Origin: Archaeoglobaceae archaeon
GTDB lineage: Archaea > Halobacteriota > Archaeoglobi > Archaeoglobales > Archaeoglobaceae
DNA length: 27,336 bases
Assembly (NCBI GenBank): GCA_025058955.1
Contig: JANXDV010000002.1
Location: 1,761 to 29,096 of the forward strand
Direction: 5' to 3'
The notes below the pieces were generated by a model. It had not been told where the DNA came from and did no database searches. It saw only the letters and a list, made by a program, of their open reading frames with translations. Shown here one piece after another: positions 1 through 7,897 of this stretch. Position 1 is the stretch's first letter; every line of letters starts with the position of its first letter. Made by a program: the position numbers and the translations under genes.

Positions 1-3
1 CAG

Positions 4-366
4 CTAAGAACTGCGATCTGCAAGAAAATCCCTTAGAAAAATCCTTACCTTGTTGCAGAAATCGTTTAGAAGTTTCTCAACTTCTCTCGCAACAACTTCC
101 TTAGGAACCGCTTTGTATACATAAAAATACCCCCCTGAAGCTATTGTTCTCTTCTCCCTATAAGCCAATCCCGCAAGAAGAAGCTTTTGAAGGGATTTGT
201 AAACTGAGATCTCCTTCTTTCCCAAAGCGGAGCTTATCTCTTCTATTCTCTCCATTCCTTTCAGTAGAGCTTCGTATACCTTCACGTCTTCCGAGTTAAG
301 CCCAAAAAAGCATTCAAATAAATTCTCGCAATTAATCGAATTAGGAAGCTGTTTTAGATAGATCAT
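4..366 (-). CDS. Small winged-helix regulator (TrmB/MarR-like)
   Basis: A 120-residue protein with a helix-turn-helix in the middle (about residues 25-75). The pattern SEDVKVYEALL, then EEISSALGKKEISVYKSLQKL, then a basic wing YREKR is typical of archaeal TrmB-like and MarR-like DNA-binding domains. The C-terminal third is a charged helix (VAREVEKLLNDF) that could form a dimer contact. No effector-binding domain is present, so it is DNA-binding plus dimerisation only. Its ATG overlaps the stop of the upstream thioredoxin gene by four bases (ATGA), which points to co-transcription and translational coupling. The layout resembles the other small regulator at 6106-6420. What it regulates cannot be told from this window; a redox-linked role is only suggested by the partner gene. 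Confidence 0.75.
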   Translation of the reverse strand: MIYLKQLPNSINCENLFECFFGLNSEDVKVYEALLKGMERIEEISSALGKKEISVYKSLQKLLLAGLAYREKRTIASGGYFYVYKAVPKEVVAREVEKLLNDFCNKVRIFLRDFLADRSS

Positions 367-686
367 ATTCCTAATGCTTTCTCGATCTCTTCTCTAATCA
401 TGCTCTCTGGCATCGCTCCAACGAATCCACCAACTATTTCCCCATCTTTGAAGAACAAGACTGTGGGAATGCTTGATATTCCATATTCGAAGGCGAGTTC
501 TTGGTTCTCATCAACGTTTACCTTGTAAAACTCTACTTCCTTGTATTCCTTAGAGATCTTTTCCAGCACTGGGCTTAGATATCGACATGGCATGCACCAA
601 TCCGCGTAAAAGTCTACCACTACGAGCTTTTCACTTCTTATCACTTTCATAAACTCTTTTTCATCGATCTTCCTCATTTCCATCAC
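363..686 (-). CDS. trxA: Thioredoxin
   Basis: A single-domain thioredoxin of about 104-107 residues, the usual length. It carries the redox motif WCMPC at residues 30-34 (WCGPC in the classical form), preceded by VVVDFYAD, and the cis-proline segment SSIPTVLFF with following KDGE. It would reduce protein disulfides in the cytoplasm, fed by a thioredoxin reductase not in this window. The start is ambiguous. The frame opens at a GTG (684-686), with an ATG directly after it (681-683) and another ATG at 675-677 that has GGTGAT just upstream. A TATA-like box at 710-717 would place transcription start near 687, so the first two would be leaderless. First gene of a two-gene unit with the HTH regulator at 4-366. 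Confidence 0.92.
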   Translation of the reverse strand: MMEMRKIDEKEFMKVIRSEKLVVVDFYADWCMPCRYLSPVLEKISKEYKEVEFYKVNVDENQELAFEYGISSIPTVLFFKDGEIVGGFVGAMPESMIREEIEKALGI

Positions 687-709
687 CCAATTTCATTAAC
701 TCATTAGAG

Positions 710-717
710 TTTAAAAG
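710..717 (-). promoter_or_regulatory. TATA box for thioredoxin-HTH unit
   Basis: On the minus strand this reads CTTTTAAA, centred about 27 nt upstream of the thioredoxin start region at 683-686. The distance is that expected for an archaeal TATA box driving a leaderless mRNA. Called from position and composition only. Confidence 0.45.
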
Positions 718-746
718 TCTTTATCGGTTTTTACAAAATCGTAAAA

Positions 747-1805
747 TCAGTCTGCATAGATCGAAAGAATGTCACCATCGCTAAGAACATGTTCCAATCC
801 AACTCTTTGTCCTTCAAATTTTACCGATTTTCCCCAAACTCTTGCATATCTAAATTTTTCTACAAAATCCTTATGCAATTTTCTGCAAACGTCTTCCACT
901 CTGGCACCTTTTCTCAAAACCATCGGTTTCTCCGCAATTTTATCTCCAGGAGGTTTGAGGTATACGTTGATAAAGTCGAGTTTTCTATATATTTCTTCCT
1001 TTAGCAGATCAAGGTTTATTCCTTTCTCTGCGGAGATCTTAATTCCGTTGAAATCAACATCCATCAGATCAATCTTGTTCACAACTACCAAGGATGGAAT
1101 GTAAACACGATTACCTGCTAAGACGTCTATAAGCTTTTCTACAGTTGCTTCTTCCCTAAATATGATCTCTGCATTGTGAATTCTGTATTCCTTCATGATC
1201 TCGTAAATTGTTTTCTCATCAATGGCAATCGGTGCTGTTGAGGTGATCTTTATCCCACCACGCTCTTTCTTTTTTATAATGATCTCCGGCGGTTTTTGAT
1301 CAAGCCTTATACCCCCTTCATAAAGCTCTCTCTTCACGATCTCGATCGTTTCAAGTCTGAAGACATCCGCTACGATCACTATTAGATCTGCAATTCTAAC
1401 TGCGGAAATGACCTCTTTTCCCCTTCCTCTACCACTTGAAGCTCCTTCAACAACTCCGGGCATATCGATGATCTGTATAACCGCATTTTTATACTCTAAA
1501 ATCCCTGGGACAGGTTTTTTTGTCGTGAAATCGTAATCCGCAACTTCACTCTTAGCTCCAGTTAAGGCGTTCAAAAGTGTTGACTTTCCAACAGAGGGAT
1601 AACCAACAAGTGCTACAGTCGCATCCCCTTCTTTTCTGATCGAAATAGCTTGTTGTTTTGCACTTTTCGCTTTTTCCTTTTCAAGCTCCTCCCTAAGCCT
1701 TGCAAGCTTAGCCTTTAGCCTACCAACATGGTGCTCAGTTGCCTTGTTGTAGGGAGTTCTTTTTATCTCTTCTTCAATCTCTCGGATCTGCTGTGCTAAA
1801 TCCAT
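747..1805 (-). CDS. Drg-family GTP-binding protein (OBG superfamily, TGS domain)
   Basis: A 352-residue GTPase of the Drg branch of the Obg superfamily, which is universal in archaea and eukaryotes and associated with ribosomes and translation. Order of elements: N-terminal helical region (1-60, many Lys/Glu, with NKATEHHVGRLKAKL typical of Drg), G1 GYPSVGKST at 68-76, G3 DMPG at 114-117 followed by VVEGASSGRGRG, G4 NKID at 243-246, G5-like SAEKG near 260, and a C-terminal TGS domain (about 285-352, ending GDILSIYAD). The length matches archaeal Drg proteins. The ATG at 1803-1805 lies about 28 nt after an AT-rich box (1829-1839, TTTTATAATT on the minus strand), which suggests a leaderless mRNA. 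It is separate from the thioredoxin unit downstream. Confidence 0.95.
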   Translation of the reverse strand: MDLAQQIREIEEEIKRTPYNKATEHHVGRLKAKLARLREELEKEKAKSAKQQAISIRKEGDATVALVGYPSVGKSTLLNALTGAKSEVADYDFTTKKPVPGILEYKNAVIQIIDMPGVVEGASSGRGRGKEVISAVRIADLIVIVADVFRLETIEIVKRELYEGGIRLDQKPPEIIIKKKERGGIKITSTAPIAIDEKTIYEIMKEYRIHNAEIIFREEATVEKLIDVLAGNRVYIPSLVVVNKIDLMDVDFNGIKISAEKGINLDLLKEEIYRKLDFINVYLKPPGDKIAEKPMVLRKGARVEDVCRKLHKDFVEKFRYARVWGKSVKFEGQRVGLEHVLSDGDILSIYAD

Positions 1806-1841
1806 TGAAAACTCGTAAATCTTAGGAATTATAAAAGTTCC

Positions 1842-2417
1842 TTAGTGCTCTAAATTGTCGCTCACAACCGTAACACCTCCCTTCATCGAAAAAGTGAGCT
1901 TTGCTATGTAGTTATGGTATGCAATGAAAGAGTCCTCGCTCTTTATGATCTCAATGAACACATCGTGGAAAGTCAAAAGCTCATTTGGCACCTTTCCGAC
2001 TATTGCGGTGATCAAGATTCCCTTATCAATCTCGATAAGAGCTTCAATAGCCTTGGAAAGATCATGGCCATAGATCGATAGAAAATTGACACCGAAAGAG
2101 ATCACGATTTTATTTTCGGGAATGAAATTTTTTACATCTCCAATCTCTTCTATATTCAATTTTTCCACACTTCTCAAGTAAGCACAATCCTTCTCTGCGG
2201 ATATGATCAGAGCTTCACCAGACTTGGGAAATCCGTATTTCTTTGCAAAGTGATTGATCCTTTCAACTGCTGCATCGGTCCAGAGGATCCAGAAGATCTC
2301 TCCGAATTTTTCAGATAGCCAAGAAGAGACTGTGTAGAAACTATAAACATCAGGAAAAGAAATTAAGACTTTGTCCCCTTCTTCAGCGGTTTCGAGAATG
2401 CTCTGGATTATTTTCAT
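1842..2417 (-). CDS. Protein of unknown function, RecA/KaiC-like fold without Walker A (inferred)
   Basis: A 191-residue soluble protein that I do not recognise as a named family. The alternation of strands and helices (GDKVLISFPD near 14-23, FWILWTD near 42-48, EALIISAEKD near 68-77, NKIVISFGVNFLSIYG near 100-115, GILITAIVGKVPNELL near 133-148) resembles the RecA/KaiC core. In the position of the P-loop it has ISFPDVYSFYT, which lacks the GxxGxGKT/S signature, so ATP binding is unlikely. It could be an inactive KaiC/FlaH-like paralogue. The ATG at 2415-2417 follows an AT-rich box at 2438-2449 by about 27 nt. It is probably a single-gene transcript, diverging from rtcB. Confidence 0.6.
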   Translation of the reverse strand: MKIIQSILETAEEGDKVLISFPDVYSFYTVSSWLSEKFGEIFWILWTDAAVERINHFAKKYGFPKSGEALIISAEKDCAYLRSVEKLNIEEIGDVKNFIPENKIVISFGVNFLSIYGHDLSKAIEALIEIDKGILITAIVGKVPNELLTFHDVFIEIIKSEDSFIAYHNYIAKLTFSMKGGVTVVSDNLEH

Positions 2418-2528
2418 AGATCCGCTTAACTCAATCTAATAAATAAAATTTTCCTATACGATTAAAATTTCTTTTTTGTAATTACACATTCTTTGCTAAG
2501 CTCATTATATTTTAAATAACGGAAAAGA

Positions 2529-2537
2529 GATATAAAT
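2529..2537 (+). promoter_or_regulatory. TATA box of rtcB
   Basis: The sequence AGATATAAAT is centred about 24 nt before the rtcB ATG at 2557. No Shine-Dalgarno at a useful distance is seen, so a leaderless mRNA is likely. Inference from spacing and composition. Confidence 0.5.
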
Positions 2538-2556
2538 CGCAGAGAAAATTGGAGAT

Positions 2557-3999
2557 ATGGAAGAAGTTTTGAAAAAGATTACAGATTATAAATGGGAGCT
2601 GAGCAAGGAGTATAAGAAAGGGATGAGAGTCCCCGCTTACTTTTACATAAGCAGAAAGCTGATGAAGGATCTTGAAAAGGATGCAGTGGAGCAGGCTGCT
2701 AACGTTGCAACAATGCCCGGAATAAGGCTTGCTTCTCTTGTTATGCCAGACGTTCATGTAGGCTACGGATTTCCAATAGGAGGTGTAGCGGGTTTTGATG
2801 TTGAGGAAGGAGTTATCTCTCCAGGAGGAGTTGGATTTGACATAAACTGTGGTGTTCGATTGCTTAGGAGCAATCTTAAGGTGGAACAGGTTAAGCCAAA
2901 GATCAAAGAGCTCATAGATACGCTATTCGTCGCAGTTCCCTCGGGAGTCGGTAGTGAAGGCAAAATCACGCTTAAGGATAAAGACCTTGATGAGATCTTT
3001 GTTTCTGGAGCAAAATGGGCTCTTGATAATGGCTATGGTTGGGAAGAGGACTTGGAGAGATGTGAAGAAAACGGAGCGATGCCTGGAGCAAGACCAGAAG
3101 TTGTTAGTAGAAGGGCAAGAGATCGTGGTAGGACTCAGCTCGGCACTCTTGGCAGTGGAAATCACTTCCTCGAAGTGCAGTATGTTGAAAAGGTATACAA
3201 TCCAGAGGTTGCAAAAGTCTTTGGACTTGAAGAGGGCACTGTAACTGTTATGATCCACTGCGGAAGCCGTGGGTTAGGGCATCAGGTATGCACAGACTTT
3301 CTCGAAATTCTCGACAGAGCGGTGAAGAAATACAACATCTCTTTGCCAGACAGACAGCTTGCCTGTGCTCCAATAAAGAGCAAAGAGGGTGAAGATTACT
3401 TTGCCGGAATGGCGGGAAGTGCGAACTATGCATGGTGCAACAGGCAGATCATTGCGCACTGGGTTAGAGAGAGCTTTGGAAAGGTTTTCAAGATGAGCGA
3501 AGATGATCTTGGGCTTGACGTGGTATACGATGTTGCGCATAACATAGCAAAGATGGAAGAGCATACTTTGAACGGGAAGAAGGTTAAGGTTTGCGTTCAC
3601 AGAAAGGGAGCGACAAGAGCTTTTTCAGCTGGTCGTAGCGAAGTTCCTACAGTTTATCGCAACGTTGGTCAGCCAGTGCTAATTCCGGGAAGCATGGGGA
3701 CTCCGAGCTACGTTCTTGTTGGCACTGAAAAGGCTATGCAGGAGACCTTTGGAAGCACTTGCCATGGCAGTGGAAGAGTCTGGAGCAGAGCGGAAGCGAA
3801 GAGAAGGATGAGAGATAACGTTGTGAAGCAGAATCTTGAGAAGAAAGGCATTTACGTTAGATCCGCAGAAAAGGGTTTGCTTTCAGAAGAAGCTCCAGAG
3901 GCTTACAAGATCAGCGATGATGTCGTCGACGTTGTGCACAGAGCGGGAATTTCAACGCTTGTAGCCAAGCTTGTTCCACTTGGAGTAACCAAGGGTTAA
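2557..3999 (+). CDS. rtcB: RtcB-type RNA-splicing ligase
   Basis: A 480-residue RtcB ligase that joins 2',3'-cyclic phosphate/3'-phosphate ends to 5'-OH ends using GTP and Mn2+; in archaea it seals tRNA exon halves after splicing-endonuclease cleavage. The metal and nucleotide residues of the family are visible: D95 and C98 in GGVGFDINCG, N202 and H203 in GSGNHFLE, H234 in MIHCGSRGLGH, H328 in DVAHNIAK, and the guanylylated histidine H403 in GSTCHGSGR. Length and numbering are nearly identical to the Pyrococcus enzyme without its intein, so no intein is present here. It appears to be a single-gene transcript, convergent with the acyltransferase gene at 4073-5542. Confidence 0.97.
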   Translation: MEEVLKKITDYKWELSKEYKKGMRVPAYFYISRKLMKDLEKDAVEQAANVATMPGIRLASLVMPDVHVGYGFPIGGVAGFDVEEGVISPGGVGFDINCGVRLLRSNLKVEQVKPKIKELIDTLFVAVPSGVGSEGKITLKDKDLDEIFVSGAKWALDNGYGWEEDLERCEENGAMPGARPEVVSRRARDRGRTQLGTLGSGNHFLEVQYVEKVYNPEVAKVFGLEEGTVTVMIHCGSRGLGHQVCTDFLEILDRAVKKYNISLPDRQLACAPIKSKEGEDYFAGMAGSANYAWCNRQIIAHWVRESFGKVFKMSEDDLGLDVVYDVAHNIAKMEEHTLNGKKVKVCVHRKGATRAFSAGRSEVPTVYRNVGQPVLIPGSMGTPSYVLVGTEKAMQETFGSTCHGSGRVWSRAEAKRRMRDNVVKQNLEKKGIYVRSAEKGLLSEEAPEAYKISDDVVDVVHRAGISTLVAKLVPLGVTKG

Positions 4000-4013
4000 T
4001 TTTAAATTTGAAT

Positions 4014-4036
4014 ACTTTTTAATTTTGCAATTTTAA
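4014..4036 (+). terminator. T-rich terminator after rtcB
   Basis: Just after the rtcB stop there are two T-rich stretches (CTTTTTAATTTT and CAATTTT). Archaeal RNA polymerase terminates at such U-runs. No hairpin is evident. Called from composition and position between convergent genes. Confidence 0.4.
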
Positions 4037-4072
4037 GAACCGAGAAAAAGGTATAATGGCTTAAAAATTTGC

Positions 4073-5542
4073 TCAGATCAACATGTTCAAACCTTCAACG
4101 AAGGCTTCGACTGAAGCCATCACGATATCCGCTCTTGCCCCTCTTGCGGTAACGATCTTATTCCCTCGCTTTAGCTGAACTATAACGTCGACAAGAGCAT
4201 CAGTTCCACCAGTGATAGCGTCAACATGGTAGCTCACAAGCTTTATGTCCGCATAATCCTTTATGGCTTTTCTTATCGCATTTATCGCTGCATCCACTGG
4301 ACCAACACCGATCGCTGCTTCGATCCTCTCCTCCCCATTGATCCTCAGCTTCACACTTGCCATTGGAGTCGTGCTTTTGCCTGTTAAAATTGCAAGATCT
4401 TCAAGCTTTACTCTTCTCTCTCTGCTGATCTGTAAAACAGTCTCTATGATCGTTCTAACATCTGCATCGGTCAATCTTTTACCCATGTCTCCGAGTTCTT
4501 TGATCCTTGCAAGAATTTCGTCCATTTGCTCCTTTGTCGCTGAATAACCAAGCTCTCTTAGAATTGCTTCAACACTCGCTCTTCCAGCATGCTTTCCAAG
4601 AACGATAACGCGCTTTCTTCCAACCATCTCTGGTGAGATTGGCTCATAAGTTCTTGAATCTCTTAACAAAGCTGAAGTGTGAATTCCGCTCTCATGAGTA
4701 AATGCGTTATCACCGACGATCGGCTTATTCGGAGGGACAACGATCCGTGTGAACTTTTCAACGAGCTTTGAGATCGGATATAGTTTTTCTTTATTTATCC
4801 CAAGCTTAAATCCATACAAGTGTTCAAGAACCATAGAGACTTCTTCAAGCGACGCGTTTCCCGCTCTTTCGCCTATGCCATTTATCGTTGCATGAAATTC
4901 ATTAGCTCCACTTTTAATCGCATAAACAGTATTCGCAGTCGCTAAGCCAAAGTCATCGTGGCAGTGGATCGCAACTGGTAACTTTAGTTCTTTCTTCAAT
5001 CTCTGAACAATTTCGCAAGTTCTCTCAGGTGTGAGCACTCCGACTGTATCGCAGAAAGTCAATCTCTCCGCTTTCGTTTCTTCGCCTTTTTTCAACAGCT
5101 CGATCACAAATTCGAGATTTGCTCTTGAAGCGTCTTCCGCACCAAACTCAACAATGAGTCCACGCTCTCTCGCATACTCAATTGCTTCGATGCTTTTCTC
5201 GATCACAAAGTCGTTTCCTTTTCCAGGAAATTTTGCTTGGATATGATATTCTGAGGAGGGGGCAACCATGAAGATCGAGTCCGCATTGGCATCTGCTGCA
5301 GAATCGATGTCTTCCTTTTTGATCCTCGCAAAACTGCAGATCTCCGCTTTGAGCCCCCTTTCAGAGATCGCTTTTATTGCCTTAAAATCACCTTCAGAAG
5401 AAACCGCTGTTCCCGCCTCGATTATGTCAACTCCAAGAGCGTCAAGGGCTTCAGCTATCATTACCTTCTGTTCCACAGTAAGCGAAACTCCTGGAGTTTG
5501 TTCACCATCTCTGAGCGTTGTGTCAAGAATTAGAACTTTCAC
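4073..5542 (-). CDS. cimA: 2-Isopropylmalate/(R)-citramalate synthase family (CimA or LeuA)
   Basis: A 489-residue Claisen-type acyltransferase of the LeuA/CimA/homocitrate synthase family, which condenses acetyl-CoA with a 2-oxoacid. The N-terminal TIM barrel opens with LDTTLRDGEQTPG (catalytic Arg/Asp), has CDTVG, the metal-binding HCHDD, and NGIGERAGN; HESGIHT lies near residue 283. The C-terminal part (about 370-489) is the LeuA-type allosteric dimer domain, so feedback inhibition by leucine or isoleucine is expected. The length (about 490) is closer to archaeal CimA, which makes citramalate for isoleucine synthesis, than to longer LeuA forms. Substrate choice (pyruvate or 2-ketoisovalerate) cannot be decided by eye. 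The start is a GTG at 5540-5542, about 27 nt after an AT-rich box at 5563-5571. No other leu/ilv genes are nearby. Confidence 0.85.
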   Translation of the reverse strand: MKVLILDTTLRDGEQTPGVSLTVEQKVMIAEALDALGVDIIEAGTAVSSEGDFKAIKAISERGLKAEICSFARIKKEDIDSAADANADSIFMVAPSSEYHIQAKFPGKGNDFVIEKSIEAIEYARERGLIVEFGAEDASRANLEFVIELLKKGEETKAERLTFCDTVGVLTPERTCEIVQRLKKELKLPVAIHCHDDFGLATANTVYAIKSGANEFHATINGIGERAGNASLEEVSMVLEHLYGFKLGINKEKLYPISKLVEKFTRIVVPPNKPIVGDNAFTHESGIHTSALLRDSRTYEPISPEMVGRKRVIVLGKHAGRASVEAILRELGYSATKEQMDEILARIKELGDMGKRLTDADVRTIIETVLQISRERRVKLEDLAILTGKSTTPMASVKLRINGEERIEAAIGVGPVDAAINAIRKAIKDYADIKLVSYHVDAITGGTDALVDVIVQLKRGNKIVTARGARADIVMASVEAFVEGLNMLI

Positions 5543-5594
5543 GAGTGATCCTTAGACATGAGATTAAAAAGATTGCTCAAGAATTTCGAAAACT

Positions 5595-6083
5595 TCATTT
5601 CCGAAATAGAGATTCGAAGGCTTCTCTGATCTTTTCATAGCTCTCTTCGAGTGCTTGAGGAACGATCTGAACATCCGCAAGAACAGGCATAAAAGAGGTG
5701 TCTCCCTTCCATCTTGGGACAACGTGAACATGTAAATGCCCTTCAATTCCCGCTCCCGCAACCGCTCCAAGGTTAATACCCACATTGAATCCCTCGGGAT
5801 TCATTGAGAGTCTTATCGCCTTCATAGATAAGTTAACAAGAGTCATGAGCTCGAGGATCTCCTCATCGTTTAATTCTTCTGTCGAAGGAACATGTCTTTT
5901 TGGGCACACCATCACATGCCCGGGATTGTATGGGTTTTTGTTCATTATTACAAAGCTATTTTTAGCCTTGTAAACAACAAGCATCTCTTTTTCATTGCCC
6001 TTCATAGCAGAACAGAAAATGCAGTCTTTTGGCTTTGGAGCGAGCACGTATCTAATTCTCCAAGGTGCAAAGATCCTCTCCAT
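5595..6083 (-). CDS. HIT-family nucleotide hydrolase/phosphorylase
   Basis: A 162-residue histidine-triad protein. The triad HLHVHVVPRW places histidines at 116, 118 and 120; H118 is the expected nucleophile attacking the alpha-phosphate. Upstream, CIFC (21-24) and the H of PKRH (64) resemble the zinc-binding residues of the longer Ap4A-phosphorylase/FHIT-like branch. NPYNPGHVMVCPKRH is the conserved first half of the domain. Likely substrates are dinucleoside polyphosphates or adenylylated compounds, but members of the family act on many nucleotides. It is followed on the same strand by the CimA/LeuA gene (about 50 bp gap). A TATA-like AT-rich box at 6103-6110 lies about 25 nt before the ATG. 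Confidence 0.92.
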   Translation of the reverse strand: MERIFAPWRIRYVLAPKPKDCIFCSAMKGNEKEMLVVYKAKNSFVIMNKNPYNPGHVMVCPKRHVPSTEELNDEEILELMTLVNLSMKAIRLSMNPEGFNVGINLGAVAGAGIEGHLHVHVVPRWKGDTSFMPVLADVQIVPQALEESYEKIREAFESLFRK

Positions 6084-6105
6084 GGCTTAAAATAGGCACC
6101 AAATT

Positions 6106-6420
6106 TTAAAAACTTTCTAAAACCTTCTCAAGCTTTCCGAACTCTGATAGCAAGTGGATCTTAATTCTGTTGATCACAACTCTCGGCTCCTCCGCTCTGT
6201 AAACGTAGCCTATCCAACCTCTTTCAACGAGTTTTCGCTTTATTATCCCCCTTCTATGCAAATCTCTCAACCTCTCACGCACAAATCTCGTGGAAAGATT
6301 CAACTCTTTCGCTATCTCCTTCACGCTAAGCTCTTGCTTCTCGAGTAGCAAGTTATAGATCCTGAGGTCTGAAGGCTTTAGTTTCAAACTCTCTATTATT
6401 TTCGCAACCTCTTTTAGCAT
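6106..6420 (-). CDS. Small winged-helix regulator
   Basis: A 104-residue DNA-binding protein. A clear HTH (SVKEIAKELNLSTRFVRERLRDLHRRGIIKRK, about residues 32-63) is followed by a wing ending WIGYVYRAEEP and a C-terminal helix that may dimerise. It resembles archaeal TrmB/ArsR-like regulators reduced to the DNA-binding domain. A strong Shine-Dalgarno (GAGGTGA, 6424-6430 on the minus strand) precedes the ATG. It is divergent from the radical SAM gene at 6488, and both starts share one AT-rich promoter core, so regulation of that operon and of itself is the natural guess. Its 3' end runs into the promoter of the HIT gene. Confidence 0.8.
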   Translation of the reverse strand: MLKEVAKIIESLKLKPSDLRIYNLLLEKQELSVKEIAKELNLSTRFVRERLRDLHRRGIIKRKLVERGWIGYVYRAEEPRVVINRIKIHLLSEFGKLEKVLESF

Positions 6421-6455
6421 TTTTCACCTCTTATGTAGGAAGTGAAGAGATCATA

Positions 6456-6466
6456 ATATATATAAA
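6456..6466. promoter_or_regulatory. Shared TATA core between HTH regulator and radical SAM gene
   Basis: The AT-only run AATATATATAAA is centred near 6461. Reading right, TATATAAA lies about 26 nt before the ATG at 6488, a leaderless arrangement. Reading left, TATATATT would start a transcript near 6433 that includes the GAGGTGA Shine-Dalgarno of the regulator. One box may thus serve both genes. Confidence 0.5.
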
Positions 6467-6487
6467 CATTGCGAAATTGTAATTACT

Positions 6488-7897
6488 ATGCTCGACAAGG
6501 TAAACCTTTTCTCAAGTCTCGTTGTAAATCCAATAACAAGAAAGACGATAAAGAGCGTTGCTTGTTACTGCGAGGATTGTAAAAAGAATAGACTTGAAGT
6601 AGCCATAGAGCTCTTTGTTGGAGCCAGAAATGATGCTTGTTGGAAGTGTAGACTTGCAGAAAAGGTTGTCGAGCCTGTTTTAGTTAGAGGAGCTGAAACT
6701 TTCAATACTACCACTGAAGAACTTAAAGAGAAGTTTAAAGATGCTTACTGGCGGAAAGGGCTTGCAAGTGTTATAAAGGGGATCGCAGAATTCGGAGTTC
6801 GCAAACCATTTGTCCCAGGAGCACCTTTTCAAGTAGTCTGGGATCTAACCTATGCATGCAATCTCCACTGCAAGCACTGCTATGCTACCGCAGGCAAGCC
6901 ATTGGAGGATGAGCTAACAACAGAAGAAGCTTTGGAGACTATTGAAAACCTTGATAGGCTTGGAGTGACGATCATAGCATTCTCTGGTGGTGAACCACTT
7001 GTTAGAAAAGACATTTTTGAGCTAACAAGCTTTGCATCGGAGAAGGGGATCTATGTAGCTTTAGCAACAAATGGAACGATGATCAGCGATGAAATGGCAA
7101 GGAAAATGAAGGAGAATGGTATAAGCTACCTTCAGATCAGTCTTGATGGTCTAAAGGGAACACATGATAGTTTTAGGGGAATAAAAGGAGCTTTTGATAG
7201 AACGATCGAGGGGATTAAGAATGCTGTGAAACACGGTTTCTTTGTAAGCGTTTCGATGACCGTAACGAGTTTGAACTACGAAGAGGTGCTAAAAGTCATA
7301 GAGCTTTGCGAAAAGCTTGGAGTTAACTGGTTCATGCACTACAACTTCATTCCTACAGGTAGGGGAAAAGAGATCCTCGAATTGGACATCTCACCTGAAC
7401 AGAGAGAAAGGCTTCTGAAAATGCTTTATGAAAGGAATTTCAGCTCAAGTGTAAGTCTACTATCTACCGCTCCGCAATTTGCCAGAGTTGCTCTGCAATG
7501 CAATGGAGGAATAATTCCAACGCATTTCTACAATGTGAACGCTGGCGATAGACTTAGGCAACTTGCAGAGTTTATCGGAGGTTGTGGAGCGGGAAGATTT
7601 TACTTTGCAATAAAGGCTAACGGCGATATAACGCCCTGTGTCTTCTTCCCACTTGTTGTTGGCAACGTCCGAGTTGATGATCTTGAAGAGCTTTGGAGAA
7701 AGAATGAGGTCTTTGAAAGTCTCAGAAACAAGGATAAACTCGAGGGTTGTGGAAATTGTAGCTATCGCTACGTATGCGGAGGTTGCAGAGCGAGAGCCTA
7801 CAACTACTTTGGAGATCACTTCAAACCTGATCCGGGGTGCATAAGGAACAAAGCAGTTTGGGAGAAAGCAATTAAGGTAGGTGAGAATAATAGATGA
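6488..7897 (+). CDS. Radical SAM/SPASM-domain protein
   Basis: A 469-residue radical SAM enzyme. The N-terminal ~110 residues carry extra cysteines (C26, C28, C31 and C51, C54) that look like a small metal-binding module. The radical SAM core begins at WDLTYACNLHCKHCY with the cluster cysteines C124, C128 and C131, followed by FSGGEPL (SAM-binding GGE) and LQISLDG. The C-terminal region has further cysteines (GGCGAGR, ITPCVFF, CGNC, YVCGGCR, PGC), matching a SPASM/twitch domain that holds auxiliary 4Fe-4S clusters. Related enzymes modify peptides or act on cofactors such as heme precursors; no precursor peptide is recognised here, so the substrate is unknown. Leaderless promoter. Divergent from the HTH regulator and overlapping the decayed second radical SAM gene. 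Confidence 0.88.
   Translation: MLDKVNLFSSLVVNPITRKTIKSVACYCEDCKKNRLEVAIELFVGARNDACWKCRLAEKVVEPVLVRGAETFNTTTEELKEKFKDAYWRKGLASVIKGIAEFGVRKPFVPGAPFQVVWDLTYACNLHCKHCYATAGKPLEDELTTEEALETIENLDRLGVTIIAFSGGEPLVRKDIFELTSFASEKGIYVALATNGTMISDEMARKMKENGISYLQISLDGLKGTHDSFRGIKGAFDRTIEGIKNAVKHGFFVSVSMTVTSLNYEEVLKVIELCEKLGVNWFMHYNFIPTGRGKEILELDISPEQRERLLKMLYERNFSSSVSLLSTAPQFARVALQCNGGIIPTHFYNVNAGDRLRQLAEFIGGCGAGRFYFAIKANGDITPCVFFPLVVGNVRVDDLEELWRKNEVFESLRNKDKLEGCGNCSYRYVCGGCRARAYNYFGDHFKPDPGCIRNKAVWEKAIKVGENNR

Noticed and set aside
2923..3258. Several 60-110 codon frames on either strand inside rtcB.
   Set aside because: All lie over conserved RtcB catalytic sequence; no independent start signals.
5217..5231. 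TTTTCCAGGAAATTTT, considered as another ORB-like dyad.
   Set aside because: It lies inside the cimA/leuA coding sequence and lacks the two-base spacer of the TTCCA-NN-GGAAA core.
5564..5785. 73-codon frame on the minus strand overlapping the end of the HIT gene.
   Set aside because: It overlaps the conserved HIT triad region in a different frame and shows no recognisable protein features.
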